64,000 nucleotides of DNA from positions 62,001 through 126,000 of the forward strand of contig JBLWUQ010000009.1 of assembly GCA_048268845.1 (NCBI GenBank), read 5' to 3'. Position 1 is the first letter of the stretch, and every line of letters starts with the position of its first letter. This DNA comes from Muriiphilus sp048268845 (lineage in GTDB: Bacteria > Pseudomonadota > Alphaproteobacteria > Rhodobacterales > Rhodobacteraceae). This document shows, piece by piece, positions 52,443-61,676 of this stretch. Below the pieces are notes generated by a model. The model was not told the origin of the DNA. It searched no databases and was given only the letters and a program-made list of their open reading frames with translations. Made by a program: the position numbers and the translations under genes.

Positions 52443-54098
52443 TCACGCGCCGAGCAGCGCCCCGGCGGCGGCGCGGGCCTCGTCGGTGACGGTCTCACCG
52501 GCCAGCATCCGGGCAACCTCGTCGATCCGCGCCTCGGCGTCGAGCGGCGTCACGCGGGTGCGGGTTTCGCCGCCGCTGACGGCCTTTTCCACCCGCCAGT
52601 GATACGCGCCGCGCGCCGCGACCTGCGGCGAATGCGTCACCACCAGAACCTGCCCGCCCTCGTCGGCCAGCGTCATCAACCGGCGTCCCACCGCGTCCGC
52701 CGTCGCGCCACCGACGCCGCGGTCGATCTCGTCGAAGATCATCGTCAGCCCGGCGGTGTCCTTGGTCAGACAGACCTTGAGCGCCAGCAAAAACCGGCTG
52801 AGTTCGCCGCCCGAGGCGATCTTGTTGAGCGGCCCGGATGGTGCACCGGGGTTGGTGGCGACGGTGAAGGTCACGGCGTCCACACCATCGGGGCCGGGCG
52901 CGGTGGCCGCGATTTCGGTGGTGAAAACCGCGCGTTCCATCTTGAGCGGGGCAAGTTCTGCGCCCATCGCGGTGTCCAGCGCCACGGCAGCGCGGGCGCG
53001 CGCCTCGCTCAAGGTAGAGGCGGCCGCGTCATAGCCGGTCTGCGCCGCATCCCGCGCCTTGCGCAGCGCCGCGATGTCGCCTGCGCCCTTGTCGAGCGCG
53101 GCCAGTTTCGCCTCGATCCCGGCGGCGAAATCGCCCAGATCGTCGGGCGCGACGCCATGTTTGCGTGCCGCCGCGCGGATCGCGAACAGGCGCACCTCGA
53201 CGCGCTCCAACTCGCCCGGATCGAACGCCAGCGACTCGAGCGCGGCCTCGACGCCCTGCGCCGCCTCGCCCAGTTCGGTCAGCGCCCGGTTCAGCGCCTC
53301 GATCGGCGCGTCGAGCGTCTCGTCCGCCTTGTCGGCCACAGCTTCGAGCCAGCGCAGCGCGTCGCCCATCCGCCCCTCGGCCCCCTCGCCCGAGCCAAGC
53401 GCCTGTGCGGCCTTCGCCACGTCCTCGCCGATCCGCTGCCCGGCCTGCATCATGCGGCGGCGGGCATCGAGATCGGCATCCTCGCCGGGTTCGGGGGCAA
53501 GCCTGGCCAGTTCGGCCCAGGCGTGGCGCAGGAAATCCTCTTCCTCGCGGGCGGCGGCCAGCCGGGCTTCGGCCTCGGCCAATGCCTTGTCGGCGCGCGA
53601 GAGCGCCCGCCAGGCCTCGCGCGTCGCGTCACGTTCGGCGCCAAGCCCGCCGAAGGTATCGAGCAGGTCGCGGTGCACGCGCGGGTTCAGAAGGCCGCGA
53701 TCGTCCTGCTGGCCGTGCAGTTCCACCAGCGTATCGGACAAGGCCCGCAACACCTCGCCCGAGGCGCGGCGGTCATTGACCCAGGCGGTCTTGCGCCCGT
53801 CGGCCCGGTTGACCCGGCGCAGGATCAATTCGTCGCTTGCGGGGATTCCGGCCTCGTCCAGCACCGCGCGGGCGGGGTGATCGGCGGTCAGATCGAACAC
53901 CGCCACCACTTCGCCCTCGTCGGCCCCGGCGCGCACCAGATCGGCGCGGCCACGCCAGCCCAGCACGAAGCCCAGCGAATCCAGCAGAATCGATTTGCCC
54001 GCCCCGGTCTCGCCGGTCAGCACGTTGAGACCCGGCCGGAACTCGAGCTCCAGCCGGTCGATGATGAGAACGTCCCGGATGTCGAGATGTCTAAGCAT
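52443..54098 (-). CDS. recN: DNA repair protein RecN
   Basis: 551-residue SMC-like ATPase that acts early in double-strand break repair. Walker A GETGAGKS lies at 29-36; long coiled-coil region in the middle; LASGGELSRFLLALK is the signature, and GLTMIFDEIDRGVGGATADAVGRRL the Walker B/D-loop. It follows bamD after 15 bases, the usual bamD-recN order in the group. Ends about 110 bases before the ftsW start. Confidence 0.97.
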   Translation of the reverse strand: MLRHLDIRDVLIIDRLELEFRPGLNVLTGETGAGKSILLDSLGFVLGWRGRADLVRAGADEGEVVAVFDLTADHPARAVLDEAGIPASDELILRRVNRADGRKTAWVNDRRASGEVLRALSDTLVELHGQQDDRGLLNPRVHRDLLDTFGGLGAERDATREAWRALSRADKALAEAEARLAAAREEEDFLRHAWAELARLAPEPGEDADLDARRRMMQAGQRIGEDVAKAAQALGSGEGAEGRMGDALRWLEAVADKADETLDAPIEALNRALTELGEAAQGVEAALESLAFDPGELERVEVRLFAIRAAARKHGVAPDDLGDFAAGIEAKLAALDKGAGDIAALRKARDAAQTGYDAAASTLSEARARAAVALDTAMGAELAPLKMERAVFTTEIAATAPGPDGVDAVTFTVATNPGAPSGPLNKIASGGELSRFLLALKVCLTKDTAGLTMIFDEIDRGVGGATADAVGRRLMTLADEGGQVLVVTHSPQVAARGAYHWRVEKAVSGGETRTRVTPLDAEARIDEVARMLAGETVTDEARAAAGALLGA

Positions 54099-54113
54099 CG
54101 GGCAAGCGGCCGG

Positions 54114-55031
54114 TTACAGCCACTCGCCCTTGATCAGTTGGCGATAGAGCGCGGACAGCCAGTTGTCGCCCTTTACCTCGGGCTGGAGCCCGGCCTTGGC
54201 CAGAAGCGCATAGCTGTCCTCATACCACTTGGTCGAGCGGAAGTTGTGGCCAAGGATCGCGCCCGCCGTCTGCGCCTCGTCGGTCAGGCCAAGCAGCAGA
54301 TAGCTTTCGACCAGCCGGTGCAGCGCTTCAGGCGTGTGCGAGGTGGTCTGGAACTGCTCGATCACGACACGGAAGCGGTTGATGGCGGAGGTGTAATGCT
54401 TGCGCTTGAGGTAGTAGCGCCCGATTTCCATCTCTTTCGCCGCGAGGTGGTCGAAGGCGAGATCGAATTTCAGGATCGCCGAGCGCGCATATTCGGTTTC
54501 GGGATATTTCTCGATGACCTCGCGCAGCGCCTGCAGCGCCTGGAAGGTCAGCCCCTGATCGCGGCCGATGGCGTCGATCTGGTCGTAATAGCTGAGCGCC
54601 AGCAGATACTGCGCATAGGCCGCATCCTCGTCGCCCGGATAGAAGTCGATGAAGCGCTGAGCGGCGGCGCGCGATTCTTCGTATTCGTGGTCCTTGTGGA
54701 AGGCGAAGGCCTGCATCACCAGCGCGCGCTTGGCCCAGCTGGAATAGGGATAGAGGCGTTCGACTTCGCCGAACCACTTGGCGGCGGTTTCGTAATTGCC
54801 TTCTTCAAGATCGTATTCGGCGCGCTTGTAGATCTCTTCGGCGGTGTATTCCTCGATCGGCTTGGCTTCGACGCCGCTCGAGAACAGGCTGGAGAACCAG
54901 CCGCCTCCGCCACCGCCGCCGCCAGACGAACTGCAGCCGGCGAGCGATACGGCCAAGACCGTAACCGCGGCCCCGCGAACGGTCCGTTCAAGCGCCGTGC
55001 GCCTCTTGCTGTTCTGCCGCGTATCCCCCAT
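54114..55031 (-). CDS. bamD: Outer membrane assembly lipoprotein BamD
   Basis: 305 residues. Lipoprotein signal SLAGC (Cys33 in the start chosen), then tetratricopeptide-like helical repeats: YKRAEYDLEEGNYETAAKWFGEVERLYPYSSWAKRALVMQAFAFHKDHEYEESRAAAQRFIDFYP is the classic BamD/ComL start. Anchored on the inner leaflet of the outer membrane, part of the BAM machine for beta-barrels. A run of eight glycines follows the lipid cysteine and may act as a flexible tether. Another Met within the first 30 residues is not seen, so the start is fairly safe. Confidence 0.95.
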   Translation of the reverse strand: MGDTRQNSKRRTALERTVRGAAVTVLAVSLAGCSSSGGGGGGGGWFSSLFSSGVEAKPIEEYTAEEIYKRAEYDLEEGNYETAAKWFGEVERLYPYSSWAKRALVMQAFAFHKDHEYEESRAAAQRFIDFYPGDEDAAYAQYLLALSYYDQIDAIGRDQGLTFQALQALREVIEKYPETEYARSAILKFDLAFDHLAAKEMEIGRYYLKRKHYTSAINRFRVVIEQFQTTSHTPEALHRLVESYLLLGLTDEAQTAGAILGHNFRSTKWYEDSYALLAKAGLQPEVKGDNWLSALYRQLIKGEWL

Positions 55032-55244
55032 GGCCCGCGCCTACCTCGTCCAAGTGATTCATACCCAGACCTAGTGGGTCCGGGTCGGATTGCTCACATC
55101 CCTAGCACATAACTTCCCGGGGCAAAATGGTTTCGACCCCGAATTCGCCACCATGTTGCGCATCTTTCACCAAGCGGCCCTCCGGTGCGGCCCAATAGCC
55201 ACTGTCGCCAGCCCGGAGCATCCGCAAATGACTGATAACAAACG

Positions 55245-55270
55245 AAAAGGGCCGGCGTTGCGGCCGGCCC
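55245..55270 (-). terminator. Intrinsic terminator after ftsZ
   Basis: Stem GGGCCGGC / GCCGGCCC (55249-55256 with 55263-55270) with a 6-base loop; on the - strand TTTTCGTTTG follows. It lies about 20 bases past the ftsZ stop codon, so it ends the murB-ddl-ftsQAZ transcripts. The remaining spacer up to bamD (to 55032) must hold the bamD promoter and has no gene. Confidence 0.85.
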
Positions 55271-55292
55271 TGGGTATGGTGTCGTGTCTGGA

Positions 55293-56987
55293 TCAGTTCG
55301 CCTGACGTCGCAGGAAGGCCGGAATTTCGACCCTCTCATGCTCGGGGTCGATTTCGGGGTCTTCGCGATAGCTCGAACTGACCGGCGGTTGCTGGCGCGG
55401 CGAGCTTTGCGTCTGCTCGCCTCCGCCGGAATGCCCGGTCATCCGGTTGATCAGCGAATTGATCCCGAAACGCGGCTTGTTCGCCTCTTGCGGCGCGCGC
55501 GGATCGGATGCGGAGGCCACGGCGGGCTGCTGTTCCTGCTCGCGCTTCGGCGTGCGCTGGACGGCGGCCTGCAGGCGGGCCATGGCCTCGGGCGACGGAG
55601 TCCCCGGCGACGGCGCCTTCGGTGCGACGAAGCGCGCGACGGCGGGCTGTTCCGGCCGCACCTGACGGGTCGGCTGCGGCTGGTGACGGTATTCCGGCTG
55701 CTGCTGCGGCGGCTCCGGCTGGTAGGCGCGCGGCGGCAGGTCGCCGCCGGCTTCCTCGGCCGGGAAGATGTTCTCGGCCTGCTCCTCGGCGGCGGCGGCG
55801 GTCGGGTCGATGCCCTCGTCGAAGAACGACCCCTGCGGCTCGTGGCCGTAGTCCGATGCACCCTCGGTCTCGTAGTCGTCGAAGTGGTGGCCGGTCTCGA
55901 TCGCGGTGGCGGCGGCGATTGCCTGCGGCGCCTCGGCGTGGAGCTTGTCCTCGACCTCCTCGCGGCTGTGCAGCGTCTTGGACATCGGGCGGCGCGGCAC
56001 CGGGATGTCGCGGTAGCGTTCGCTCGCGTCGATGCCGGTGGCCACGACGGACACCCGCATCCGGCCCTCGATATTGGGATCGAGCGTCGAGCCGACGATG
56101 ATGTTGGCGTCCGGGTCGACCTCTTCGCGAATCCGGTTCGCGGCCTCGTCCAGCTCGAACAGGGTCAGGTCATAGCCGCCGGTGATGTTGATCAGCACGC
56201 CGCGCGCGCCCTTGAGCGAGATCTCGTCAAGCAGCGGGTTGGCAATGGCCTTCTCGGCGGCCTGGATCGCGCGATCCTCGCCCTCGGCCTCGCCGGTGCC
56301 CATCATCGCCTTGCCCATCTCGTCCATCACCGCGCGCACGTCGGCAAAGTCGAGGTTGATCAGGCCGGGGCGCACCATCAGGTCGGTCACGCCCTTGACG
56401 CCCTGGTAGAGCACATCGTCGGCCATCGAGAAGGCCTCGGTGAAGGTGGTCTTTTCGTTGGCGATGCGGAACAGGTTCTGGTTCGGGATGATGATCAGCG
56501 TATCGACCATCCGCTGCAGCGCCTCGACGCCTTCCTCGGCCTGGCGCATCCGCTTGGCGCCCTCGAACTGGAAGGGCTTGGTCACGACGCCGACCGTCAG
56601 CACGCCAAGCTCACGCGCCGCCTGGGCGATGATCGGGGCCGCACCGGTGCCGGTGCCGCCGCCCATGCCGGCGGTGATGAAACACATGTGCGCGCCGGCC
56701 AGGTGATCGACGATCTGTTCGATCGATTCTTCCGCCGCCGCGGCGCCGACCGAAGCCCGCGCGCCTGCGCCGAGTCCCTCGGTCACTTTCACGCCCATCT
56801 GGATCCGGCTCGGAGCCTTGGAATTCTGCAATGCCTGGGCGTCGGTGTTCGCGACAACGAAATCGACGCCATCGAGGGCCTTGTCGATCATGTTGTTCAC
56901 GGCATTGCCACCCGCGCCGCCGACGCCAAACACGGTGATCCGCGGTTTCAGTTCATCCTGCGATGGCATGGTGAGATTCAATGTCAT
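55293..56987 (-). CDS. ftsZ: Cell division GTPase FtsZ
   Basis: 564 residues. Tubulin-like GTPase that forms the Z-ring. Tubulin signature GGGTGTG at 109-115; N-terminal TVFGVGGAGGNAVNNM. After about 320 residues comes an unusually long, Q/P/E-rich disordered linker typical of alphaproteobacteria, then the conserved C-terminal tip EIPAFLRRQA that binds FtsA and other partners. The start at MTLNLTMPSQDELKP is chosen; the upstream frame lacks similarity. It follows ftsA after about 180 bases and is closed by a strong terminator. Confidence 0.98.
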   Translation of the reverse strand: MTLNLTMPSQDELKPRITVFGVGGAGGNAVNNMIDKALDGVDFVVANTDAQALQNSKAPSRIQMGVKVTEGLGAGARASVGAAAAEESIEQIVDHLAGAHMCFITAGMGGGTGTGAAPIIAQAARELGVLTVGVVTKPFQFEGAKRMRQAEEGVEALQRMVDTLIIIPNQNLFRIANEKTTFTEAFSMADDVLYQGVKGVTDLMVRPGLINLDFADVRAVMDEMGKAMMGTGEAEGEDRAIQAAEKAIANPLLDEISLKGARGVLINITGGYDLTLFELDEAANRIREEVDPDANIIVGSTLDPNIEGRMRVSVVATGIDASERYRDIPVPRRPMSKTLHSREEVEDKLHAEAPQAIAAATAIETGHHFDDYETEGASDYGHEPQGSFFDEGIDPTAAAAEEQAENIFPAEEAGGDLPPRAYQPEPPQQQPEYRHQPQPTRQVRPEQPAVARFVAPKAPSPGTPSPEAMARLQAAVQRTPKREQEQQPAVASASDPRAPQEANKPRFGINSLINRMTGHSGGGEQTQSSPRQQPPVSSSYREDPEIDPEHERVEIPAFLRRQAN

Positions 56988-57168
56988 GATCTTCCGCCTG
57001 TCCTTTGCGTTCTGTCCCGTCCCGCCACTTTCGGACGGGTTGTCCACTCCTTAAGGAATCTAAACGCGTTTTGCAGTAAGGTCACGGGAAAAAACGGCCC
57101 AAAACCCCGAAATGTGGGGCGAATGGGTCAGATTTCAGCAAGATGTTGCCGCGTGGGCAGCCGCCCGC

Positions 57169-58503
57169 CTACCAGTTGTCGCGAAACCATTTCACAGCCC
57201 AGCGCAAAGAGCGTGCCGGATAGCTGTCGGCGGGGATCTCGAAATCCCACCATTCGTCCTGCGGATGGGCGGCAAACAGGCACAATCCGACCGCCGATGC
57301 GAAGGCCGCGCCGGTCGCCGCCTGCGGCAATCCCTGCACCCGGAGCGGGCGGCCGATGCGCACCTGCTGTCCGAGGATCTTGGGCGCCAGCCCGTCAAGG
57401 CCGGGGATCTGGCTGGCCCCGCCGGTCAGCACGATCTGCTGGCTCGGCAGGTGATTGAAGCCCGCGGCATCCAGCCGGTCGCGGACCTCCTCGAGGATCT
57501 CCTCGACCCGCGGCCGCATGATCCCGATCAGTTCCGAGCGCGACACGGTGCGCCGGTCACGCTCCCAGTCGCCGCTGTCGCCGCCGATCTCGATCTGTTC
57601 GCGGTCATCCATGCCGGTGGCATAGACCCCGCCATAGAAGGTCTTGATCCGCTCGGCGGTGGCCAGCGGCACCCGCAGCCCCTTGGCGATGTCCGAGGTG
57701 ACGTGATCCCCACCCAGCCGCACGCTGTCGGCGAAAATCATGTGTTTCTTGATGAAGATCGAGATGCCGGTGGCCCCGCCGCCCATGTCGATGCAGGCCG
57801 CGCCAAGTTCCTGCTCGTCCTCGACCAGCGCCGAGATCCCGGCGGCATAGGCCGAGGAGGCGATCCCGGCCAGTTCGAGGTCGCAGCGCTTGATGCAATG
57901 CAGAAGGTTGCGCACCACGGTCGCGTCGACCGTCAGCACGTGCATGTCGACCGACAGCCGGTTGCCAATCTGGCCGCGCGGATCGCCAAGGCCCGAGCGG
58001 TGGTCGATGGCGAAGTTGACCGGCTGGGCATGCAGAACCTCGCGCCCCTCGCCGAAATCAGGCACCTCGCAGGCGGCCAGCACGCGGGCGATGTCGTCCT
58101 CGGTGACCGAGCCGTGGCGCAATTCGACCGATCCGGCCAGGCCGTAGCTGCGCGGTTCCGCCCCGGCGAAGGTGGCGATGACGTGGTCGACGCGGGTGTT
58201 GGCCATCTTCTGCGCGCCCTGCACAGCGGTGCGGATCGCGCGCTCGGTCTCCTGCATCGCGTCGATCTCGCCAAAGCGCACCCCGCGCGAGCGTGTCGTC
58301 GAGGCACCGATCACCCGGAATGCCGACTGCCCCGCCATCGAGCCGACGCCATCGGAATCGCGAAACCGCTCCGGCCCGTCGAAGCGCAGCACAAGGCAGC
58401 CGATCTTGGCGGTTCCGATGTCGAGAATGGCGATCACGCCGCGCTGGATTGCGGCACGGCGCATGGCGCGCATCGCTCGTTGCTGCTGGTAGAGATCGGT
58501 CAT
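57169..58503 (-). CDS. ftsA: Cell division protein FtsA
   Basis: 444 residues, actin-like membrane tether of the Z-ring. IAILDIGTAKIGCLVLRF begins the nucleotide fold; AACIDMGGGATGISIFI and IVLTGGASQIPGL are the phosphate-binding loops; the SHS2/1C domain lies between. The far C-terminus is WAVKWFRDNW, a plausible amphipathic membrane-targeting helix. The ATG shares one base with the ftsQ stop. A much longer frame upstream is only the shadow of ftsQ. Confidence 0.96.
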   Translation of the reverse strand: MTDLYQQQRAMRAMRRAAIQRGVIAILDIGTAKIGCLVLRFDGPERFRDSDGVGSMAGQSAFRVIGASTTRSRGVRFGEIDAMQETERAIRTAVQGAQKMANTRVDHVIATFAGAEPRSYGLAGSVELRHGSVTEDDIARVLAACEVPDFGEGREVLHAQPVNFAIDHRSGLGDPRGQIGNRLSVDMHVLTVDATVVRNLLHCIKRCDLELAGIASSAYAAGISALVEDEQELGAACIDMGGGATGISIFIKKHMIFADSVRLGGDHVTSDIAKGLRVPLATAERIKTFYGGVYATGMDDREQIEIGGDSGDWERDRRTVSRSELIGIMRPRVEEILEEVRDRLDAAGFNHLPSQQIVLTGGASQIPGLDGLAPKILGQQVRIGRPLRVQGLPQAATGAAFASAVGLCLFAAHPQDEWWDFEIPADSYPARSLRWAVKWFRDNW

Positions 58504-59405
58504 CACGGGGTCACTCCAGAAGATAGGCTGCGGATGTGGCGCAACTCGTCGACCGCCGGCAGCGACAGCCGCAGCGTCGGGCGCATCGGGTTGCGCATGT
58601 CTATATCGGTGATGTCGCGGGCCAGAAGATCCTGCGCCTGATTGAGCGCCAGCACCTGTTCCAGCGCCGCAACCGGGCTGTCCTCGGGCAGCAGGATGCG
58701 CCGGTTGCCCGACAGCACCACGTCCCAGCGCCGCTCGCCGACCCGGATCAGCCCGCGCAGATCGCTTGTCAGCGGCCCCGCGGCGGCGATGATCGCCAGC
58801 GCCTCGGGCACGTTCCTGTCGGCGCCAGTCCCCGCCACCAGCGGCAGATCGGCCCGCGCGCTGCGCCCGGTGACCGAGGCGACGCGGTGGCCGGTGGCGT
58901 CGATCAGGTCGATCGCGGTGGGCGCGCGCCAGACCAGAACCGGCTCGCGCTCGGTGATCGCGACCTCGAGCACGCCGCCGGGGCGGACGCGCACGCCGAC
59001 CGACTGGACCACATCGAACGAGGCGATCTCGGCGCGCATCGCCTCGAGGTCGATGTCGAACGAACTGGTCGGGAAGTCGATCGGATAGCGGGTGCGGATC
59101 TCGCGGTCGAGCACCGGCGAGGCACCCTCGATCGCCATCAGCTTGACCATGAACTCGGGCCGGGTCTCGACCGAGCGGCGGATCTCGGCGACCTTGTCGG
59201 TGATCGCCTCGCGGTTGGCGGGTTCGGCAAAATACCAGCCGGTCGCGGTCAGGATCAGAAACACCGGGATGCCGACGCGAAACAGCGACCGGTAGAGCGG
59301 CGTGAGCCAGATCCGGTGGATGCGGTAGGCCACCCGCGACGGCGCCGGATCGCGGCGCGGGGCGCGATTGGCGGGGGCACGGCGCGGCGCGCTCAGCGGT
59401 TGCAT
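58503..59405 (-). CDS. ftsQ: Cell division protein FtsQ
   Basis: 300 residues. Basic, proline-rich cytoplasmic lead, one membrane segment near 37-58 (LFRVGIPVFLILTATGWYF), then a periplasmic POTRA domain (FMVKLMAIEGASPVLDREIRTRY) and a beta domain with ITEREPVLVWR and LLPEDSPVAALEQVLALNQ. It recruits FtsL/FtsB to the divisome. Start ATG lies inside the ddl gene (13-base overlap), with GGAGG seven bases before it. Confidence 0.95.
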   Translation of the reverse strand: MQPLSAPRRAPANRAPRRDPAPSRVAYRIHRIWLTPLYRSLFRVGIPVFLILTATGWYFAEPANREAITDKVAEIRRSVETRPEFMVKLMAIEGASPVLDREIRTRYPIDFPTSSFDIDLEAMRAEIASFDVVQSVGVRVRPGGVLEVAITEREPVLVWRAPTAIDLIDATGHRVASVTGRSARADLPLVAGTGADRNVPEALAIIAAAGPLTSDLRGLIRVGERRWDVVLSGNRRILLPEDSPVAALEQVLALNQAQDLLARDITDIDMRNPMRPTLRLSLPAVDELRHIRSLSSGVTP

Positions 59406-60313
59406 GATGCATCCTCCACCATCCAGCGGCACAATTGCCCGAAGCTCCAGCCCTGCGCCGCCGCCTGTTCCGGCACCAGCGAGGTCGGCGTCATTCCCGG
59501 CTGGGTGTTGATTTCCAGCACGATCAGCCCGTCGAGCCCGCGCGAATCGTCCCAGCGGAAATCCGTCCTGCTGACGCCCCGGCAGCCCATCGCCGCATGG
59601 GCGTGCAATGCGTAGTCGAGGCAATGCACCTCGATCTCGGCGGGAATGTCGGCGGGCACGACGTGATACGAACCGCCGGCACTGTATTTCGCGTGGTAGT
59701 CATACCAGCCCTCGGCGATGATCTCGGTCACCGCCAGCGCCTTGTCCCCGACCACGGTGGTGGTCAGCTCGCGCCCCGGCACATAGGCCTCGACCATCAT
59801 CACATCGGGGTCGCGCTCGGTCAGTCGCGGTGGCGTGTTGGCGCCCTTGGCGACGATATGGACGCCGACCGACGAGCCTTCGTTGAAGGGTTTGACGACA
59901 TAGGGCGGCTCCATCAGGTGCCGCGCCTCGATCTCGGATTTCGCGGCCAGCAGGCTTTCGGCGACCGGCAGTCCGGCGCTGCGAAACGCCGCCTTGGCGC
60001 GCTCCTTGTCCATCGCCAGCGCCGAGGCCAGCACGCCGGAATGGGTGTAGGGCAGGCCCAGCCATTCGAGCATCCCCTGCACGCAGCCATCCTCGCCCCA
60101 ACGACCGTGGAGCGCGTTGAACACGATATCTGGCTTGATTTCGGACAGCCGGGTGCAGAGATCGCGGCCAGCATCGACCTCGATCACCTCATAGCCTTCG
60201 CCCCGGAGCGCGGCGGCGCATTCGCGCCCTGAACTCAGCGACACCTCCCGCTCGGCGGAAGGGCCACCCATGAGTACCGCGACCTTGAGGGCTGTCCTGC
60301 CCGGATTGCCCAC
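59393..60313 (-). CDS. ddl: D-alanine--D-alanine ligase
   Basis: 306-residue ATP-grasp enzyme joining two D-alanines for MurF. KVAVLMGGPSAEREVSLSSG is the N-terminal signature; FNALHGRWGEDGCVQGMLEWLGLPYTHSGVLASALAMDK and VVKPFNEGSSVGVHIV form the ATP and first substrate sites; VLEINTQPGMTPTSLVPEQAAAQGW the metal site. Located between murB and ftsQ as in most relatives. Confidence 0.97.
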   Translation of the reverse strand: MGNPGRTALKVAVLMGGPSAEREVSLSSGRECAAALRGEGYEVIEVDAGRDLCTRLSEIKPDIVFNALHGRWGEDGCVQGMLEWLGLPYTHSGVLASALAMDKERAKAAFRSAGLPVAESLLAAKSEIEARHLMEPPYVVKPFNEGSSVGVHIVAKGANTPPRLTERDPDVMMVEAYVPGRELTTTVVGDKALAVTEIIAEGWYDYHAKYSAGGSYHVVPADIPAEIEVHCLDYALHAHAAMGCRGVSRTDFRWDDSRGLDGLIVLEINTQPGMTPTSLVPEQAAAQGWSFGQLCRWMVEDASCNR

Positions 60314-60371
60314 TTCGTTTGCCTCGTTCCCGGCCTTTTGCGGCCGGTTATCGTGTCGTTTCTTGTTGTCG

Positions 60372-61298
60372 TTAATCCTGCGCCGGTTCTCCCACCCGCA
60401 TGATTTCCCACTCTAGCGTGAGGCCGCTTGAATCGTAAACCTTTTTTCGCACCAGTTCGCCAAGCTGTTCCAGCTCGCCCGCCGTGGCGGTGCCGGTATT
60501 GGTCAGGAAATTCGGGTGTTTCGGGCTCATCTGCGCCCCGCCCAGCATCGCCCCGCGCATCCCGGCATCCTCGATCACCTTCCACGCCTTCAACTCGTGG
60601 CTGTCATCGGCGCGCCCGGTCGACGAGAACCCGGCCGGGTTGCGAAAGGTGCTGCCGGCGGTGCGATCCTTGGTCGGCTGGGTCGCATCGCGCCGGGCAA
60701 GCTGTGACGCCATGCGCTCGGCCAGCTCCTGCGGATCGCCCTCGGGGCCTTCAAAGGTTGCCTCGACCAGCACCCAGCCCTCGGGCAGCGCGGTCTGGCG
60801 ATAGCGAAAATCGAGGTCGGCGGCAGTCAGCGTCACCACCTCGCCCGCCCGCGTCACCGCCCTGGCCGCGACGAAGGCATCGGCGGTGTAACGCCCGTAA
60901 CAGCCCGCGTTCATCCGCACCGCGCCGCCGATCGCGCCGGGAATGGTGCGCAGGAAGGTCAGGTCCACCCCAGCCTCGGCCGCCTTGCGCGCCACATGCG
61001 CGTCCAGCGCCGCAGCCCCCGCCGTGACCCGCGTTCCCTCGATCTGGATCGTGTTGAAGCCCCGCCCCAGCCGGATCACCACGCCGCGAATACCGCCATC
61101 GCGCACGATCAGGTTCGAGCCGACACCCATGGGAAACACCGGCACATCCGGGTCGAGCGCGGCGAGGAACGCGCGCAGATCGTCAAGGTTCGCAGGCTGG
61201 AACAACCAATCCGCCGGGCCTCCGACGCGCAGCCATGTCAGGTCCGACAGCGTGCGGCTCTCGGTCAGCGTGCCGCGAACGGAAGGCATCCCGCTCAT
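60372..61298 (-). CDS. murB: UDP-N-acetylenolpyruvoylglucosamine reductase
   Basis: 308-residue FAD enzyme giving UDP-MurNAc. TWLRVGGPADWLFQPANLDDLRAFL and FPMGVGSNLIVRDGGIRGVVIRLGRGFN bind FAD; GAIGGAVRMNAGCYGRYTADAFV and AGSTFRNPAGFSS (with the proton-donating Ser) form the active site; C-terminal GGAQMSPKHPNFLTNTGTATA. The ATG forms an ATGA overlap with the small membrane gene before it. The next ATG three codons on is an alternative. Confidence 0.97.
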   Translation of the reverse strand: MSGMPSVRGTLTESRTLSDLTWLRVGGPADWLFQPANLDDLRAFLAALDPDVPVFPMGVGSNLIVRDGGIRGVVIRLGRGFNTIQIEGTRVTAGAAALDAHVARKAAEAGVDLTFLRTIPGAIGGAVRMNAGCYGRYTADAFVAARAVTRAGEVVTLTAADLDFRYRQTALPEGWVLVEATFEGPEGDPQELAERMASQLARRDATQPTKDRTAGSTFRNPAGFSSTGRADDSHELKAWKVIEDAGMRGAMLGGAQMSPKHPNFLTNTGTATAGELEQLGELVRKKVYDSSGLTLEWEIMRVGEPAQD

Positions 61299-61555
61299 GC
61301 CCGAAGCCGCCGTTTGCCAAGGACGAAACCCAGAAGCATCCCGATCACCACCGGCGCGAACCAGTCCGACACCAGCGCCTGAACCATGCCCGCATCCCCT
61401 GCCCGCCCCGCGCCGAAGCCGATCGCGCCAAGGCCCAGCAGGATCGCCGCCGCGCCGACCGTGATCCGCCCGGCCTGTTCGCTGACGCGCGTGGTCAGAT
61501 AAAAGGAAATGCCGAACCCGATCACCGCGAGCCCCACCATGATTGCGATCTGCAC
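61295..61555 (-). CDS. Small membrane protein upstream of murB
   Basis: 86 residues with two to three hydrophobic segments (IMVGLAVIGFGISFYLT; ITVGAAAILLGLGAIGFGAG; WFAPVVIGMLLGFVLG) and a basic end GKRRLRA. GTG start preferred, with GGAGG five bases before; an ATG five codons later is possible. Four-base overlap with murB shows it is a real, translated gene. No known family recognised; relatives in this group often have a small membrane gene at this spot between murC and murB. Confidence 0.72.
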   Translation of the reverse strand: MQIAIMVGLAVIGFGISFYLTTRVSEQAGRITVGAAAILLGLGAIGFGAGRAGDAGMVQALVSDWFAPVVIGMLLGFVLGKRRLRA

Positions 61556-61676
61556 CCGTGCCTCCGCCTTGTGCTGCGCGCAATCTAGCAGCCAGCGACC
61601 GGGCAGCAAGCCCCGGACCGGACCGGCGCGCAACTTCGCCCTTGCCAAACCGGCCCGGACGCGGAACCAACGGGGC

